From NCBI RefSeq assembly GCF_900112375.1, contig NZ_FOLS01000028.1:1-64000 (forward strand): DNA of 64,000 nt, written 5' to 3'. Both the position numbers and the translations under genes were made by a program. The DNA comes from Pseudomonas citronellolis. Lineage in GTDB: Bacteria > Pseudomonadota > Gammaproteobacteria > Pseudomonadales > Pseudomonadaceae. Position 1 is the first letter of the stretch; each line of letters begins with the position of its first letter. Positions 19,514 through 28,292 of the stretch are shown here, piece by piece. The notes beneath the pieces are model-generated. The model was not told the origin of the DNA. It worked only from the letters and a program-made list of their open reading frames with translations, and made no database searches.

Positions 19514-21590
19514 CAGCATCGAGGAGATCGCCCTGGGCGTGGCTGACATGTTCAAGCCGCCGGAGCGCCTCACGGTGTCCCAGGCGGCAGCGAAATACCG
19601 GAAGCTGAAGAACGTTGGCTCCTACGTCGGCGATTGGCGCAACGACAAGGCTCCCTACATGTGCGAGCCGATGGATACTCTGGATTCCCGCGAATACGAC
19701 GCGGTGGTGTTTGTGGGGCCCGCTCAGAGCAGCAAAACGGATTCTTTGGTTTTGAACTGGACGCTCTTCAACGTGAAGTGCGATCCGATGGACATGATCA
19801 TCTACAACCCATCGACGGCGGCCGCTCGGGACTTCTCGGTACGCAGGATCGATCGTCTGAATATCCACAGCCCCGCGGTCGGCGAGCTGCTGCTGAAGAA
19901 ACGTGACGCCGACAACAAGTTCGACAAGCACTACACCAACGGCATGATGCTTAACCTGTCCTGGCCGTCTGTTGTCGAGTTTGCTGGCAAGCCTATTCCG
20001 CGGCAGGCGCTTACCGACTATGACCGTTTTGAGGATGACGTGGGGGGCGACGGCAACGCCTTTGATCTTGCTGCTAAGCGGGGGACCACGTTCGGCAGCT
20101 TCAAGATGACACTGGCCGAGTCGTCCCCCTCGAAGCCCATACTCGACACACGTTGGATACCGACGACGCCTCACGAGGCACCGCCGGCCGAGGGCATCCT
20201 GGCTCTGTACAACCGCGGTGACCGGCGGCGATGGCATTGGCCATGCCCGCATTGCGACGGGTACTTCGAGGGCCGCTTCAGCATGCTGGAGTGGAACGGT
20301 CGTGGCGCGAAGACGGTAAAGCTCGATCCGCTTACGGCCTCGGAGAGCGTGTTCCTACGGTGCCCGCACTGCGGTCACCCGATTCATCCTGATGAGCGCC
20401 ACGAGATGCAGCAGTGGGGAATGTGGGTGAGGGAGGGGGAGGCCATCGACGCCAAGGGCCGCCGTTACGGTCAGGGCCGCAGGACCAAGATCGCCAGCTT
20501 CTGGCTGAACGGTATCGCTGCCGCATTTACCACGTGGGGTGAACTGGTGCGTACCTATCTAACGGCAGAGGAGGAGTACGAGCGAACCGGTAGCGAGGAG
20601 GCTCTCAAGAAGTTCTACAACACCGACCTGGGGGAGCCGTACCTGCCGAAGGCCGTCGATAGTGACCGTCTTCCGGAGACGCTGCAGATCCGTGCGGAGG
20701 ATCTCGGCGATGAGCCCACTGTGCCGTTCGGTACTCGCTTCCTCCAGGGCACCGTCGACGTGCAGAAGAACATGTTCGTGGTCCAGGTCCACGGCATCGC
20801 TCCCGGGTATCCGTTCGATATGGTCCTCATTGATCGCTTTCGCATCCAGAAGTCAGTCCGCGTCGATGACGATGATGAGCACCTGTGGGTGAAGCCGGCG
20901 ACCTACCTGGAGGACTGGGATTTGTTGATCGAGCAGGTCATGAATCGGACGTACCCTCTGGCAGATGGCAGTGGTCGGCGAATGGCGATCAAGATGACCG
21001 GTTGCGACATGGGGGGCTATGCGAAGGATAAGGGGGAGTCCGTCACCAGCATGGCCTATGCGTTCTACCGGCGACTCCGGAAGGAGGGACTGCATAGCCG
21101 GTTCCATCTGCTCAAGGGTGATCCCAACCCAGGTTCGCCCCGTGCCCGCATCACGCACCCCGATGCGACGCAGCGCGATAAGAACGCCACTGCGCGAGGC
21201 GATGTCCCGGTGCTGATGCTCAACTCGAATGTCCTGAAGGACGCGCTGCACGCCCGCCTTGATTGCATTGCACCGGGCAAGGGCATGTACCGCTTCCCCA
21301 ACTGGTTGCCGGACTGGTGGTATCAGGAGATGTGCAGCGAGGATCGCACGCCCAAGGGTTGGGTGAAGCGCCCGCACGCGCGAAACGAGGCGTGGGACCT
21401 TTCGTACTACTGCATCGGCATGTGCGTGTCGTCGTTGCTCCTGGTGGAGAAGATCGACTGGTCGAACCCCCCGTCTTGGGCGGCCGAGTGGGATTCCAAC
21501 TCTTTAGTCAGTCAGCCGGATACGCCGCCGCGCTTTACTGAGCCCAAGAAGACCTATGACTTCCGCGGGCTCGCCGAGAAGCTGGCCTAG
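19452..21590 (+). CDS. Terminase large subunit, GpA family
   Basis: About 712 residues from ATG 19452 (a TTG at 19440 is possible). The ATPase has Walker A-like VFVGPAQSSKTDS near residue 94 and Walker B DYDRFEDDVGG near residue 190. Two zinc-binding CPHC pairs (about residues 260 and 296, CPHCDGYFEG and CPHCGHPI) are typical of the lambda GpA branch. The C-terminal nuclease region includes GTVDVQKNMFVVQVHG and TGCDMGGYAKDKG. It cuts concatemeric DNA and drives it into the prohead. The gene is tightly linked to the small subunit and to a lambda-like head block. Confidence 0.93.
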   Translation: MQQLLSNAARERLRLTTTVYNSIEEIALGVADMFKPPERLTVSQAAAKYRKLKNVGSYVGDWRNDKAPYMCEPMDTLDSREYDAVVFVGPAQSSKTDSLVLNWTLFNVKCDPMDMIIYNPSTAAARDFSVRRIDRLNIHSPAVGELLLKKRDADNKFDKHYTNGMMLNLSWPSVVEFAGKPIPRQALTDYDRFEDDVGGDGNAFDLAAKRGTTFGSFKMTLAESSPSKPILDTRWIPTTPHEAPPAEGILALYNRGDRRRWHWPCPHCDGYFEGRFSMLEWNGRGAKTVKLDPLTASESVFLRCPHCGHPIHPDERHEMQQWGMWVREGEAIDAKGRRYGQGRRTKIASFWLNGIAAAFTTWGELVRTYLTAEEEYERTGSEEALKKFYNTDLGEPYLPKAVDSDRLPETLQIRAEDLGDEPTVPFGTRFLQGTVDVQKNMFVVQVHGIAPGYPFDMVLIDRFRIQKSVRVDDDDEHLWVKPATYLEDWDLLIEQVMNRTYPLADGSGRRMAIKMTGCDMGGYAKDKGESVTSMAYAFYRRLRKEGLHSRFHLLKGDPNPGSPRARITHPDATQRDKNATARGDVPVLMLNSNVLKDALHARLDCIAPGKGMYRFPNWLPDWWYQEMCSEDRTPKGWVKRPHARNEAWDLSYYCIGMCVSSLLLVEKIDWSNPPSWAAEWDSNSLVSQPDTPPRFTEPKKTYDFRGLAEKLA

Positions 21591-21602
21591 TCACGCCCTG
21601 AC

Positions 21603-21640
21603 AGTCAACAAAAAGTTGATTATTATGGTGGAAGTTGTGA
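21603..21640. promoter_or_regulatory. Family A operator between terminase and gpW genes
   Basis: AGTCAACAAAAAGTTGATT (21603-21621), the same 19 bases as at 1159, with an AAGTTGTGATT remnant 19 bases on. It sits 12 bases after the terminase stop and 56 before the gpW start, inside what should be one late transcript. Confidence 0.8.
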
Positions 21641-21676
21641 TTATGCCGCCAATAGAACACCCGGAAAGGTGATGCC

Positions 21677-21910
21677 ATGGCTTGCGGAGCCGCCCCGACA
21701 ATCGACGATCTGAATCGTGCGCGCACTGCGTACCAAGACCTGATCATGGGCAACAAGCCTCGGGTGATCGTCGACCAGAACGGTGAGCGCGTGGAGTTCA
21801 CCGCTGCCAGCGCTTCACGCCTGTACCTCTACGTCCAGCAGCTAGAACAGCAGCTGTGCCCGTCCGGCGTACCGCGCCCGAACCGTCCGATGGGGTTCAT
21901 CTTCCGATGA
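21677..21910 (+). CDS. Head-tail joining protein, gpW family
   Basis: A 77-residue protein with the small gpW fold: helix IDDLNRARTAYQDLIMG, beta hairpin PRVIVDQNGERVEFT and helix ASRLYLYVQQLEQQLC. gpW-type proteins close the portal and prepare the head for tail joining. GGAAAGG precedes the ATG. It overlaps the portal gene by four bases (ATGA), as in lambda, where W precedes B. Confidence 0.88.
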   Translation: MACGAAPTIDDLNRARTAYQDLIMGNKPRVIVDQNGERVEFTAASASRLYLYVQQLEQQLCPSGVPRPNRPMGFIFR

Positions 21911-23553
21911 GCAGCCGGCTTCCGGTGATCACCGACATGCCGGTTGTGGAGCAGAAGGCAATCGGCGGCGGCCTGGAAGGGGCGGAGCGTCTCGAACGCG
22001 AGACGGCGCTCTGGATTCCGTCGATGCGGTCTCCCGACCAGGCCATCAACGGTGCCAAGCCGCTGGCAGATGCCCGCGGTCGGGACATGGTGCAGAACGA
22101 CGGCTACGCCTCGGGTGCCGTTGCGCTCAACCAGGACAACATCGTCGGCGCGCACTACCGCCTCAATGCCCAACCGAATTACCGGGCGCTGGGTGCGACT
22201 GAGGGGTGGGCCGAGGAGTTCCAGGAGGTCGTCGAGGCGCGCTTCAACGTGCTTGCCGAGTCGCAGGACTGCTGGCTGGATGCGTCACGCCGCAACACCC
22301 TGACGGGGCTCGTGCGTCTAGCCGTCGCCGTGTTCGTTACAACGGGGGAGAACGTGGCTTCAGCGGAGTGGATTCGCGAGAGCCGGCGTCCCTGCAGTAC
22401 CGCAGTACAGGCCATCTCGCCAGACCGCCTGTGCAATCCGGACGGGGTTTCTGATGACGCGAACCTGCGTCGCGGCGTGGTCATCGACAGCCGTGGTCGC
22501 CCTACGAACTACTGGATCCGCGAGGGCTACCCCACCGATCCGTGGAACTACGACTACCGCTGGCGCTTGATCCCCGCCGAGAAACCGTGGGGCCGGAAGC
22601 AGATGCTGCACATCATCGAGCAGCGGCTTCCCGATCAAAGTCGCGGCATCGCCGACATGGTGGCGGTGCTGAAGCAGATGCGGATGACCAAGCGCTTCCA
22701 GGAGATCGTCCTGCAGAACGCCGTGGTCAACGCGACCTACGCGGCTTCGATCGAGTCCGAGCTGCCCAGCAACATGGTTTTCGAGCAACTGGGCGGCGGG
22801 GAGACCAATTTCGATCCGCTGAACAACTACCTCAACAATTACATGAACGCCCTGGGCAGCTACCTCGACGGCTCGAAGAACATCGCCGTCGACGGCGCGA
22901 AGATCCCGCATCTGTTCCCGGGCACCAAGCTGAACATGCAGCCGCTGGGACAGCCTGGCGGGGTAGGGGACGGATTCGAGCAGTCGCTGCTCCGTCACAT
23001 CGCCGCGTGCTTGGGGCTGTCCTACGAGCAGTTCACCAGGGACTACACGAAGACCAACTACAGCTCGGCACGCGCCAGCATGACCGAGACCTGGAAGTTC
23101 ATGCAGTCGCGCAAGAAGTCGGTCGCCGACCGTTTCGCGACCTTCGTGTACCAACTGTGGCTGGAAGAAGAGGTGAATGCCGGCAACATCCCGCTGCCGC
23201 GGGGCAAGACCGCCTCCTGGTTCTACGAGCCCCTGGTCAAGGACGCGCTCAGTACCTGCAGCTGGATCGGTGCCAGCCGTGGGCAGATCGATGAGCTGAA
23301 AGAAACGCAGGCGGCGCTGCTGCGCATCAAGTCTGGCCTTTCCACTTATGAGATCGAAGCCGCGAAGCTCGGCCTCGATTGGCGCGACCTGTTCGCGCAG
23401 CGGGCCCGTGAGGAGCGCCTGGTCAAGAAATACGGCCTGGCCTTCTCCCTGGACGCGCAGCGTAGCGGTTCGAGCGCGCAGGGCACTCTCTCGGACGATC
23501 CCGACAGCGGTACTCAGAACGACGACATCAAAGACGAAGAGGCTGCAGCATGA
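21907..23553 (+). CDS. Portal protein, lambda family
   Basis: A 548-residue portal of the lambda gpB family. Typical pieces include SPDQAINGAKPLADARGRDM near the start, ALNQDNIVGAHYRLNAQPNY, and the C-terminal YEQFTRDYTKTNYSSARASM segment conserved in these portals. Twelve copies form the DNA channel at one vertex. I use ATG 21907, which overlaps the gpW stop; the longer in-frame start at 21856 would run through the end of gpW. Confidence 0.93.
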   Translation: MSSRLPVITDMPVVEQKAIGGGLEGAERLERETALWIPSMRSPDQAINGAKPLADARGRDMVQNDGYASGAVALNQDNIVGAHYRLNAQPNYRALGATEGWAEEFQEVVEARFNVLAESQDCWLDASRRNTLTGLVRLAVAVFVTTGENVASAEWIRESRRPCSTAVQAISPDRLCNPDGVSDDANLRRGVVIDSRGRPTNYWIREGYPTDPWNYDYRWRLIPAEKPWGRKQMLHIIEQRLPDQSRGIADMVAVLKQMRMTKRFQEIVLQNAVVNATYAASIESELPSNMVFEQLGGGETNFDPLNNYLNNYMNALGSYLDGSKNIAVDGAKIPHLFPGTKLNMQPLGQPGGVGDGFEQSLLRHIAACLGLSYEQFTRDYTKTNYSSARASMTETWKFMQSRKKSVADRFATFVYQLWLEEEVNAGNIPLPRGKTASWFYEPLVKDALSTCSWIGASRGQIDELKETQAALLRIKSGLSTYEIEAAKLGLDWRDLFAQRAREERLVKKYGLAFSLDAQRSGSSAQGTLSDDPDSGTQNDDIKDEEAAA

Positions 23554-24848
23554 GCATGACCATCGCGCGCCAGGTGATTGCGCGGATGAACCTGCGCGAG
23601 TCGCTGTTCAGCGGGCAGTTCGCCGCCAGCATGGCCGCGGACCTGTTCCAGCTCAGTAGCGCCGATCCGAAGACCGAGCAGACCAAGGCCGAACAGGCCC
23701 GTGTGCAGCTCATGGACGCCTACGGGTTCAGCACCACTGATCAGCGCAAGCCGTTCGCGTTTGCCGGCGGGATCGCCGTCATCCCGGTGCACGGCAGCCT
23801 CATCAACCGATTCGGCGCCAGCTGGGGCTATGTCACCGGGTACAACTTCATCCGTGCCCAGCTGAATGCAGCCCTGGTCGATGACGAGGTGAAGGCGGTC
23901 GTCTTCGACTGCAACAGCTACGGCGGCGAAGTCGTCGGGTGCTTCGAACTGGCCGACGAGATCTACGCGGCTCGCGAGAAGAAACCGCTTACTGCTGTGG
24001 TCGACGCGAACTGCTACTCGGCCTGCTACGCCATCGCCAGCTCCGCCCACCGCGTCGTCGTGATCCCGAGCGGTGGTGCCGGGAGCATCGGCGCTTACGC
24101 CATGCACATCAGCATCGAGAAGGCCCTGGAGAAATTCGGGGTTTCGGTCGAGCTGATCCACTCGGGCGAACACAAGGTCGACGGGAACCCTTTCCAGGAT
24201 CTGCCCGAGAGCGTGCGTGCAGATATCCAAAGCGGGGTGGACAAGACCCGCAATAACTTCGTGGCCCTGGTTGTTCGTAACCGGGGCCTCGACGAGAAGG
24301 TCGTGCGTGACACCGAAGCGGCGTGCTACCGCGCTGACGAAGCGCTCGCGCTCGGCCTCATCGACGCCGTGGCAACGCCCACCCAGGCGGTAGCCGCGCT
24401 ACTCACCGAGCTTTCCGGCTCTGACGAAAACCAGGAGAACGATATGTCCGACGAGAACGCCGCGCCGGGAGGCAAAGCCCCGGAGAACGCCAGTGCTGGC
24501 GCAGTGGATGCCACTGCCGAGCGCAAGGCTGAACAGGAGCGCTGCAAGGGCATCCTGAACTGCGAGGAAGCCAAGAACAATCCCGCCCTGGCCAACCACC
24601 TCGCATTCGAGACCAGCATGTCGGTGGACGACGCCAAGAAAACCCTGGCAGCCGCCGGCCCGGCGAAGCCGGCTGTCGAGGAACCGAAGGTGGAGCAGAA
24701 CCCCTTCAAGCAGGCCATGGATGCTGACAAGCACCCGAACCTCGGGGCGGGCGGTGACAACGGCGGTGGTAACGAGCAGATGTCCAAGGCCGACCGCATT
24801 CTCCAAGCCCACGGCGCGGCCTCCGGTCGTACCTACGACGCCAAGTAA
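23550..24848 (+). CDS. S49-type prohead protease with fused scaffold region
   Basis: A 432-residue protein of the SppA/ClpP-like capsid maturation proteases (lambda gpC type). Residues ~70-290 are the protease: NSYGGEV loop near 119, the nucleophile region NCYSACYAIASSAHR with the catalytic serine near 155, and the lysine-bearing GVSVELIHSGEHKVDG. From about residue 299 the chain becomes acidic, alanine-rich and lysine-rich, as in scaffold proteins. It overlaps the portal gene by 4 bases. The same frame also carries a separate start for the scaffold at 24444. Confidence 0.9.
   Translation: MSMTIARQVIARMNLRESLFSGQFAASMAADLFQLSSADPKTEQTKAEQARVQLMDAYGFSTTDQRKPFAFAGGIAVIPVHGSLINRFGASWGYVTGYNFIRAQLNAALVDDEVKAVVFDCNSYGGEVVGCFELADEIYAAREKKPLTAVVDANCYSACYAIASSAHRVVVIPSGGAGSIGAYAMHISIEKALEKFGVSVELIHSGEHKVDGNPFQDLPESVRADIQSGVDKTRNNFVALVVRNRGLDEKVVRDTEAACYRADEALALGLIDAVATPTQAVAALLTELSGSDENQENDMSDENAAPGGKAPENASAGAVDATAERKAEQERCKGILNCEEAKNNPALANHLAFETSMSVDDAKKTLAAAGPAKPAVEEPKVEQNPFKQAMDADKHPNLGAGGDNGGGNEQMSKADRILQAHGAASGRTYDAK
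24444..24848 (+). CDS. Nested in-frame scaffold protein (Nu3-like)
   Basis: Within the protease gene and in the same frame, AGGAG (24433-24437) stands 6 bases before ATG 24444. This would make a separate 134-residue protein starting MSDENAAPGGKAPENASAGA. It is acidic and helical with low-complexity ends, as expected of a scaffold that fills the prohead and is later removed. The layout copies lambda C/Nu3. Seen directly: the ribosome site and frame. The function is by analogy. Confidence 0.75.
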   Translation: MSDENAAPGGKAPENASAGAVDATAERKAEQERCKGILNCEEAKNNPALANHLAFETSMSVDDAKKTLAAAGPAKPAVEEPKVEQNPFKQAMDADKHPNLGAGGDNGGGNEQMSKADRILQAHGAASGRTYDAK

Positions 24849-24859
24849 GGAGGCGCACC

Positions 24860-25246
24860 ATGACCGAGTTCCTCGCTGGTAGCAACCGCATGAACTTCCC
24901 GCAGCCGCCGCAACTGTTCGCCGGCAGCCTGGAAGTCACTACCAACCGCCGGCAGGTGGCCGACAACCTCAAGTTCCAGCAGTACGAGGTGATCGCCATC
25001 GTCGCCGACAAGATCGTCAAGTTCGATCCGGAAGGCGATGACGGCAGCGAAGTGGCTGCCGGGATCATCGCCAACTCCGTGGATACCACCACCGCTACCG
25101 GCGTTGCCGGCCAGTGGTCCGGTTTCTATACCGGCGGCGATTTCAACCACGCAGCGCTGGTATGGCCGGCTGCGCTCACCACGCTGGCTCAACGCCGCGC
25201 GGTGTTCGCGACCACCGCGACCATCGCCATTTCGTCCGTGCTCTAA
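24860..25246 (+). CDS. Head decoration protein, gpD family
   Basis: A 128-residue protein of the lambda gpD (HDPD) type. Features include RQVADNLKFQQYEVIAIVAD, the KFDPEGDDGSEVAAGIIA stretch and a C-terminal QRRAVFATTATIAISSVL strand. Trimers bind the expanded shell at threefold positions and stabilise it. AAGGAGG precedes the ATG. It lies between the protease/scaffold and major capsid genes as in lambda. Confidence 0.88.
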   Translation: MTEFLAGSNRMNFPQPPQLFAGSLEVTTNRRQVADNLKFQQYEVIAIVADKIVKFDPEGDDGSEVAAGIIANSVDTTTATGVAGQWSGFYTGGDFNHAALVWPAALTTLAQRRAVFATTATIAISSVL

Positions 25247-25261
25247 GGGGGAGCCGCCACT

Positions 25262-26317
25262 ATGGAATTCGAACTGTACGACCTGGCGACCCTGCTGCAG
25301 GTTCGCCGCCGTGTCGACGATGCGCCGGTCTTCTGGCTGAACTTCTTCGGTCGCCAGATCAACTTCGAGACCCCGTACATCGACTTCGAGAACGTCAACC
25401 GTCGCTACCGCAAGCTGGCGCCCTTCGTGGCCCCGAACGTCCAGGGCCGCGTGATTTCCAGCCAGGGCTCGCGCCTGACTCGCTATGCGCCGGCCTACGT
25501 CAAGCCGAAGTCGGTGATCGACCCGAACAAGGTCATCGCCCGTCAACCCGGCGAAGTGCCGTACCAACCGCTCAGCAATGCGCAGCGTCGCGACGCGGTG
25601 ATCGCCGAGGAAACTCGCGACCACAAGGCTCGGCTGACCAACCGCAACGAGTGGCTGGCCGCCAACGCCGTGATCTTCGGCTCGGTGACCATCTCGGGCG
25701 AGGACTATCCGACCAAGTTCGTCGACTTCGGCCGTGATCCCTCCCTGACCGTGGTCCTGACGGGTGCCGCCAAGTGGGACCAGGCCACTGCCAAGCCCAT
25801 GGCCGACATCAAGGGGGTTCGCCGCAAGGCGGCGGATCTGTCCGGGGTGCGCATCCGTCGGGTGATCTTCGGCGAGGGCGCGTGGGATCTGTTCGCCACT
25901 CGCATGGAGTTCGACAACCCGCAATCGGGCAACCTCCTGGACACCACTTTCCGCGGCAGCGAGACCAGCGTGTCCCGGCTGCTGGACGGCTTCGAAGGCG
26001 CCGAATACGCCGGCACTCTGACCGGCGTGAACGGCCAGGGCCGCATCGAGTGCTGGGTGTACAGCGGCAGCTACGACGATGACACCGGAGCCCAGGTCGC
26101 CTACATGCACACCTACGACGTGGTGGGCGTAGGTGACCTCGATGGCGTCCGCTGCTTCGGCGCTATCCAGGATGCTCGTGCTGGCTACCAGGCTCTCGAT
26201 GTGTTCATGAAGAACTGGGAGAGCCCGGATCCCAGCGTCGAGTACCTGCTGAGCCAATCGGCTCCGCTCATGGTCCCCGGCGAGCCCAACGCCACCTTCC
26301 GCATCCGCGTCGCTTAA
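25262..26317 (+). CDS. Major capsid protein, gpE family
   Basis: A 351-residue HK97-fold major capsid protein of the lambda gpE family. Characteristic stretches are the N-terminal YDLATLLQVRRRVDDAPVFW, the E-loop region and a C-terminal GVGDLDGVRCFGAIQDARAG with late PLMVPGEPNATFRIRVA. It builds the icosahedral shell. AGGGGGAG precedes the ATG. A terminator-like hairpin follows the gene, which may set its expression apart from the connector genes. Confidence 0.92.
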   Translation: MEFELYDLATLLQVRRRVDDAPVFWLNFFGRQINFETPYIDFENVNRRYRKLAPFVAPNVQGRVISSQGSRLTRYAPAYVKPKSVIDPNKVIARQPGEVPYQPLSNAQRRDAVIAEETRDHKARLTNRNEWLAANAVIFGSVTISGEDYPTKFVDFGRDPSLTVVLTGAAKWDQATAKPMADIKGVRRKAADLSGVRIRRVIFGEGAWDLFATRMEFDNPQSGNLLDTTFRGSETSVSRLLDGFEGAEYAGTLTGVNGQGRIECWVYSGSYDDDTGAQVAYMHTYDVVGVGDLDGVRCFGAIQDARAGYQALDVFMKNWESPDPSVEYLLSQSAPLMVPGEPNATFRIRVA

Positions 26318-26328
26318 CCCCTGCGGCA

Positions 26329-26353
26329 GCCGCCTTCGGGCGGCGTGCCTTTT
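26329..26353 (+). terminator. Terminator-like hairpin after the major capsid gene
   Basis: GCCGCC-TTCG-GGCGGC (26329-26344) with TTTT at 26350-26353. The stable UUCG tetraloop makes a strong hairpin, but the U-tract starts six bases late, so it may be partial, or protect the capsid mRNA end. Confidence 0.6.
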
Positions 26354-26365
26354 CGGAGAACTGAC

Positions 26366-26746
26366 ATGCCCAAACGTATTCCGCTCAGCACCATCGTCGT
26401 ACATCGCGACGGCAAGCGCGTCACCCCGGAGATCGGCCGCCCCTTCGACTTCACCAGCGAGGAGGTGGCCGAGATCTCCGCCCTGGAACAGGAACTGAAG
26501 GCCCGCGGTAATCCGCAGCTCCTGTTCCGCAAGATCATCAACGAGGACCCCAATGTCAGCGCGGCGGCGGCTGTCGTAACCGAGAATGCCTCCGGCGGCA
26601 CCGAGGAAACCGACTACAGCGCGATGACCGTGCCGCAGCTCAAGGAACTCGCCGCGAAGCGCGAAATCGACCTGGGCGAGGCCGCCAAGAAGGACGACAT
26701 CATCGCCAAGCTGAAGGCGGATGATGCGGAGGACGAGGGCCTGTAA
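26366..26746 (+). CDS. Head completion-type protein with HeH/SAP-like C-terminus
   Basis: A 126-residue protein starting MPKRIPLSTIVVHRDGKRVT. The first 75 residues are mixed. The end (MTVPQLKELAAKREIDLGEA followed by KKDDIIAKL) is a helix-extended-helix/SAP-like unit of the kind common in phage connector-region proteins. CGGAGAA precedes the ATG at 26366. It overlaps the next gene at the stop/start. Its place after the capsid gene parallels lambda FI, though the sequence link is loose. Confidence 0.7.
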   Translation: MPKRIPLSTIVVHRDGKRVTPEIGRPFDFTSEEVAEISALEQELKARGNPQLLFRKIINEDPNVSAAAAVVTENASGGTEETDYSAMTVPQLKELAAKREIDLGEAAKKDDIIAKLKADDAEDEGL

Positions 26747-27093
26747 TGGCCTTCGACTTCGCGTCGGCAAAAGCCCTGGTGCGCCAGACGGTCCACGAGA
26801 CCCTCGGCGTGCCGGGGCTTTACCAGGATCACTCGATGAGTGTCCCTGAGCCCGTCCGCGTGCGCTGGCATTCCAAGATCGACCGCTTCGGCGATCTGGA
26901 GAGCAGCGGTTATGCGGAGGTCATCGAGGGCATTGATCGAGTCATCTTCCAGGCTACCGAGGCCCGCACCCTGGGCGTGCGCTCCGGCGGAACCGTCACC
27001 ATCCAGGCACTTGGTGGTGTGCAGCTAACCCTGGGTGCCCAGGAGCCGGCAGACGGCCCATACGAAGAAATCTGGTCGGCGTCGAAGCTATGA
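26746..27093 (+). CDS. Head-tail attachment protein (gpFII-like)
   Basis: A 115-residue protein starting MAFDFASAKALVRQTVHETL. The early helix is followed by beta-rich segments (VRVRWHSKIDRFGDLESSGY, GVRSGGTVTIQALGGVQLTL), matching the size, position and general pattern of FII-type connectors that sit below the portal and receive the tail. It overlaps the next gene by four bases (ATGA). The family call rests mainly on position and fold pattern. Confidence 0.7.
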   Translation: MAFDFASAKALVRQTVHETLGVPGLYQDHSMSVPEPVRVRWHSKIDRFGDLESSGYAEVIEGIDRVIFQATEARTLGVRSGGTVTIQALGGVQLTLGAQEPADGPYEEIWSASKL

Positions 27094-27710
27094 GCGTCAG
27101 CGTGACGGCGGATCTCTTTGACGAGTTGGAGCGGTACTTCGACGAGCTGCCGCAGGTCACTACCGAGGCCGCTCGCCTGGCCATCAACGACACCGCCAGA
27201 GGCCCCGCCATCAGCCTGTCTCGGGACGAGATGTATGACCAGGTGAACTTCCCGGCTGGCTACCTCGGCTCCGATCGACTATTCGTGGCGAAGTTCGCGA
27301 AGAACAATGATCTGGAGGCAGTGGTCACCGGCCGGGATCGGCCAACGTCACTGGCGCGGTTCGCAACCAACCCGACACCCGGGCAACGCGGCGTGACGGT
27401 GCAGGTCCACAAGGGCCACTCGAAGATGATGAAGAAGGCCTTCATCGTGAAGCTGCGCGCCGGCCGCACGATGGATGGCCAGACATTCAACGTAGGGCTC
27501 GCAATTCGCCTGGCGCCCGGCGAGAAGCTGATCAACAAGACGTTGCCGGCCGAGGTCTACGCCACGTCGTTGGGGCCGAATGTCGTGTTGCTTTACGGCC
27601 CCTCTGTCGACCAGGTGTTCCGCGCCGTATCGGCCGATGTCGCCCCGGCCGTCGCAGATCATGCGGTCAGCGAGTTCTACCGTCAGTTCGCGAGGCTGAG
27701 CAATGGCTGA
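27090..27710 (+). CDS. Tail completion protein (minor tail Z / HK97 gp10-like)
   Basis: A 206-residue protein starting MSVSVTADLFDELERYFDEL. The helical N-terminus with ARLAINDTARGPAISLSRDE resembles the minor tail Z family of neck/tail-completion proteins, in which an N-terminal helix and a beta barrel form a ring at the head-tail joint. It lies between the attachment protein and the tail terminator and overlaps both genes. Confidence 0.75.
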   Translation: MSVSVTADLFDELERYFDELPQVTTEAARLAINDTARGPAISLSRDEMYDQVNFPAGYLGSDRLFVAKFAKNNDLEAVVTGRDRPTSLARFATNPTPGQRGVTVQVHKGHSKMMKKAFIVKLRAGRTMDGQTFNVGLAIRLAPGEKLINKTLPAEVYATSLGPNVVLLYGPSVDQVFRAVSADVAPAVADHAVSEFYRQFARLSNG

Positions 27711-28233
27711 TTTGATCCCGTACCGCCTGCTGGTGTTGCAGCGCCTGACAGCGCTACTTGAGGGCATCGACGCGCTTGACCAGAACGGCCAGCCCTACGT
27801 GCTTGCCGGATCGGTGTACCGCGGCAGGATCGAATTCGGTTCGGACACCCCGCTGCCGGCTGTCTCTATCCTCGAATCGCCGACGCCCGCTAATGGTGTG
27901 TTCGCCGGGGAGGCGGAGGTTCGCAGTGAGGCGTGGGTGCTGCTGATCCAGGGCTGGGCGGTAGACGATGCGCTCAACCCATCCGATCCGGCCTACTGGC
28001 TGGCGGCGGCGGTGGAGCAACGTCTCTCGCTGATCACCGCGACACGCGACGACGGCTCTGGCCGCCCCCTCGACGCGGTTAACTACCTGCTGGGCAAGCT
28101 CATCGCCGGTATCGAGGTGGGCCCGCATGTGGTCCGCCCGTTGGACCAGAAGACGTCCAGTCGGGCCTGTTTCTACCTGCCTGTACGCGTGGCTCTTGCA
28201 CGGAGCATCGGAGAGCCTTATCGTTCGCAATGA
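27703..28233 (+). CDS. Tail terminator protein
   Basis: A 176-residue protein starting MADLIPYRLLVLQRLTALLE, with the alpha/beta pattern of lambda gpU-type terminators (VSILESPTPANGVFAGEAEV, EAWVLLIQGWAVDD). A hexamer caps the finished tail tube and joins it to the head. Its TGA stop is at 28231-28233, and its last base is the first base of the family A operator at 28233. Confidence 0.75.
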   Translation: MADLIPYRLLVLQRLTALLEGIDALDQNGQPYVLAGSVYRGRIEFGSDTPLPAVSILESPTPANGVFAGEAEVRSEAWVLLIQGWAVDDALNPSDPAYWLAAAVEQRLSLITATRDDGSGRPLDAVNYLLGKLIAGIEVGPHVVRPLDQKTSSRACFYLPVRVALARSIGEPYRSQ

Positions 28234-28251
28234 ATCAATATTTAGTTGATT
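28233..28251. promoter_or_regulatory. Family A operator before the major tail gene
   Basis: AATCAATATTTAGTTGATT keeps 13 of 14 arm bases, and AAAAGTT follows 20 bases on. It fills the gap between the tail terminator stop and the major tail start. Confidence 0.78.
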
Positions 28252-28292
28252 ATTTCGATTAAAAGTTGGGCATCCACTTCGAGGACTTGGGC

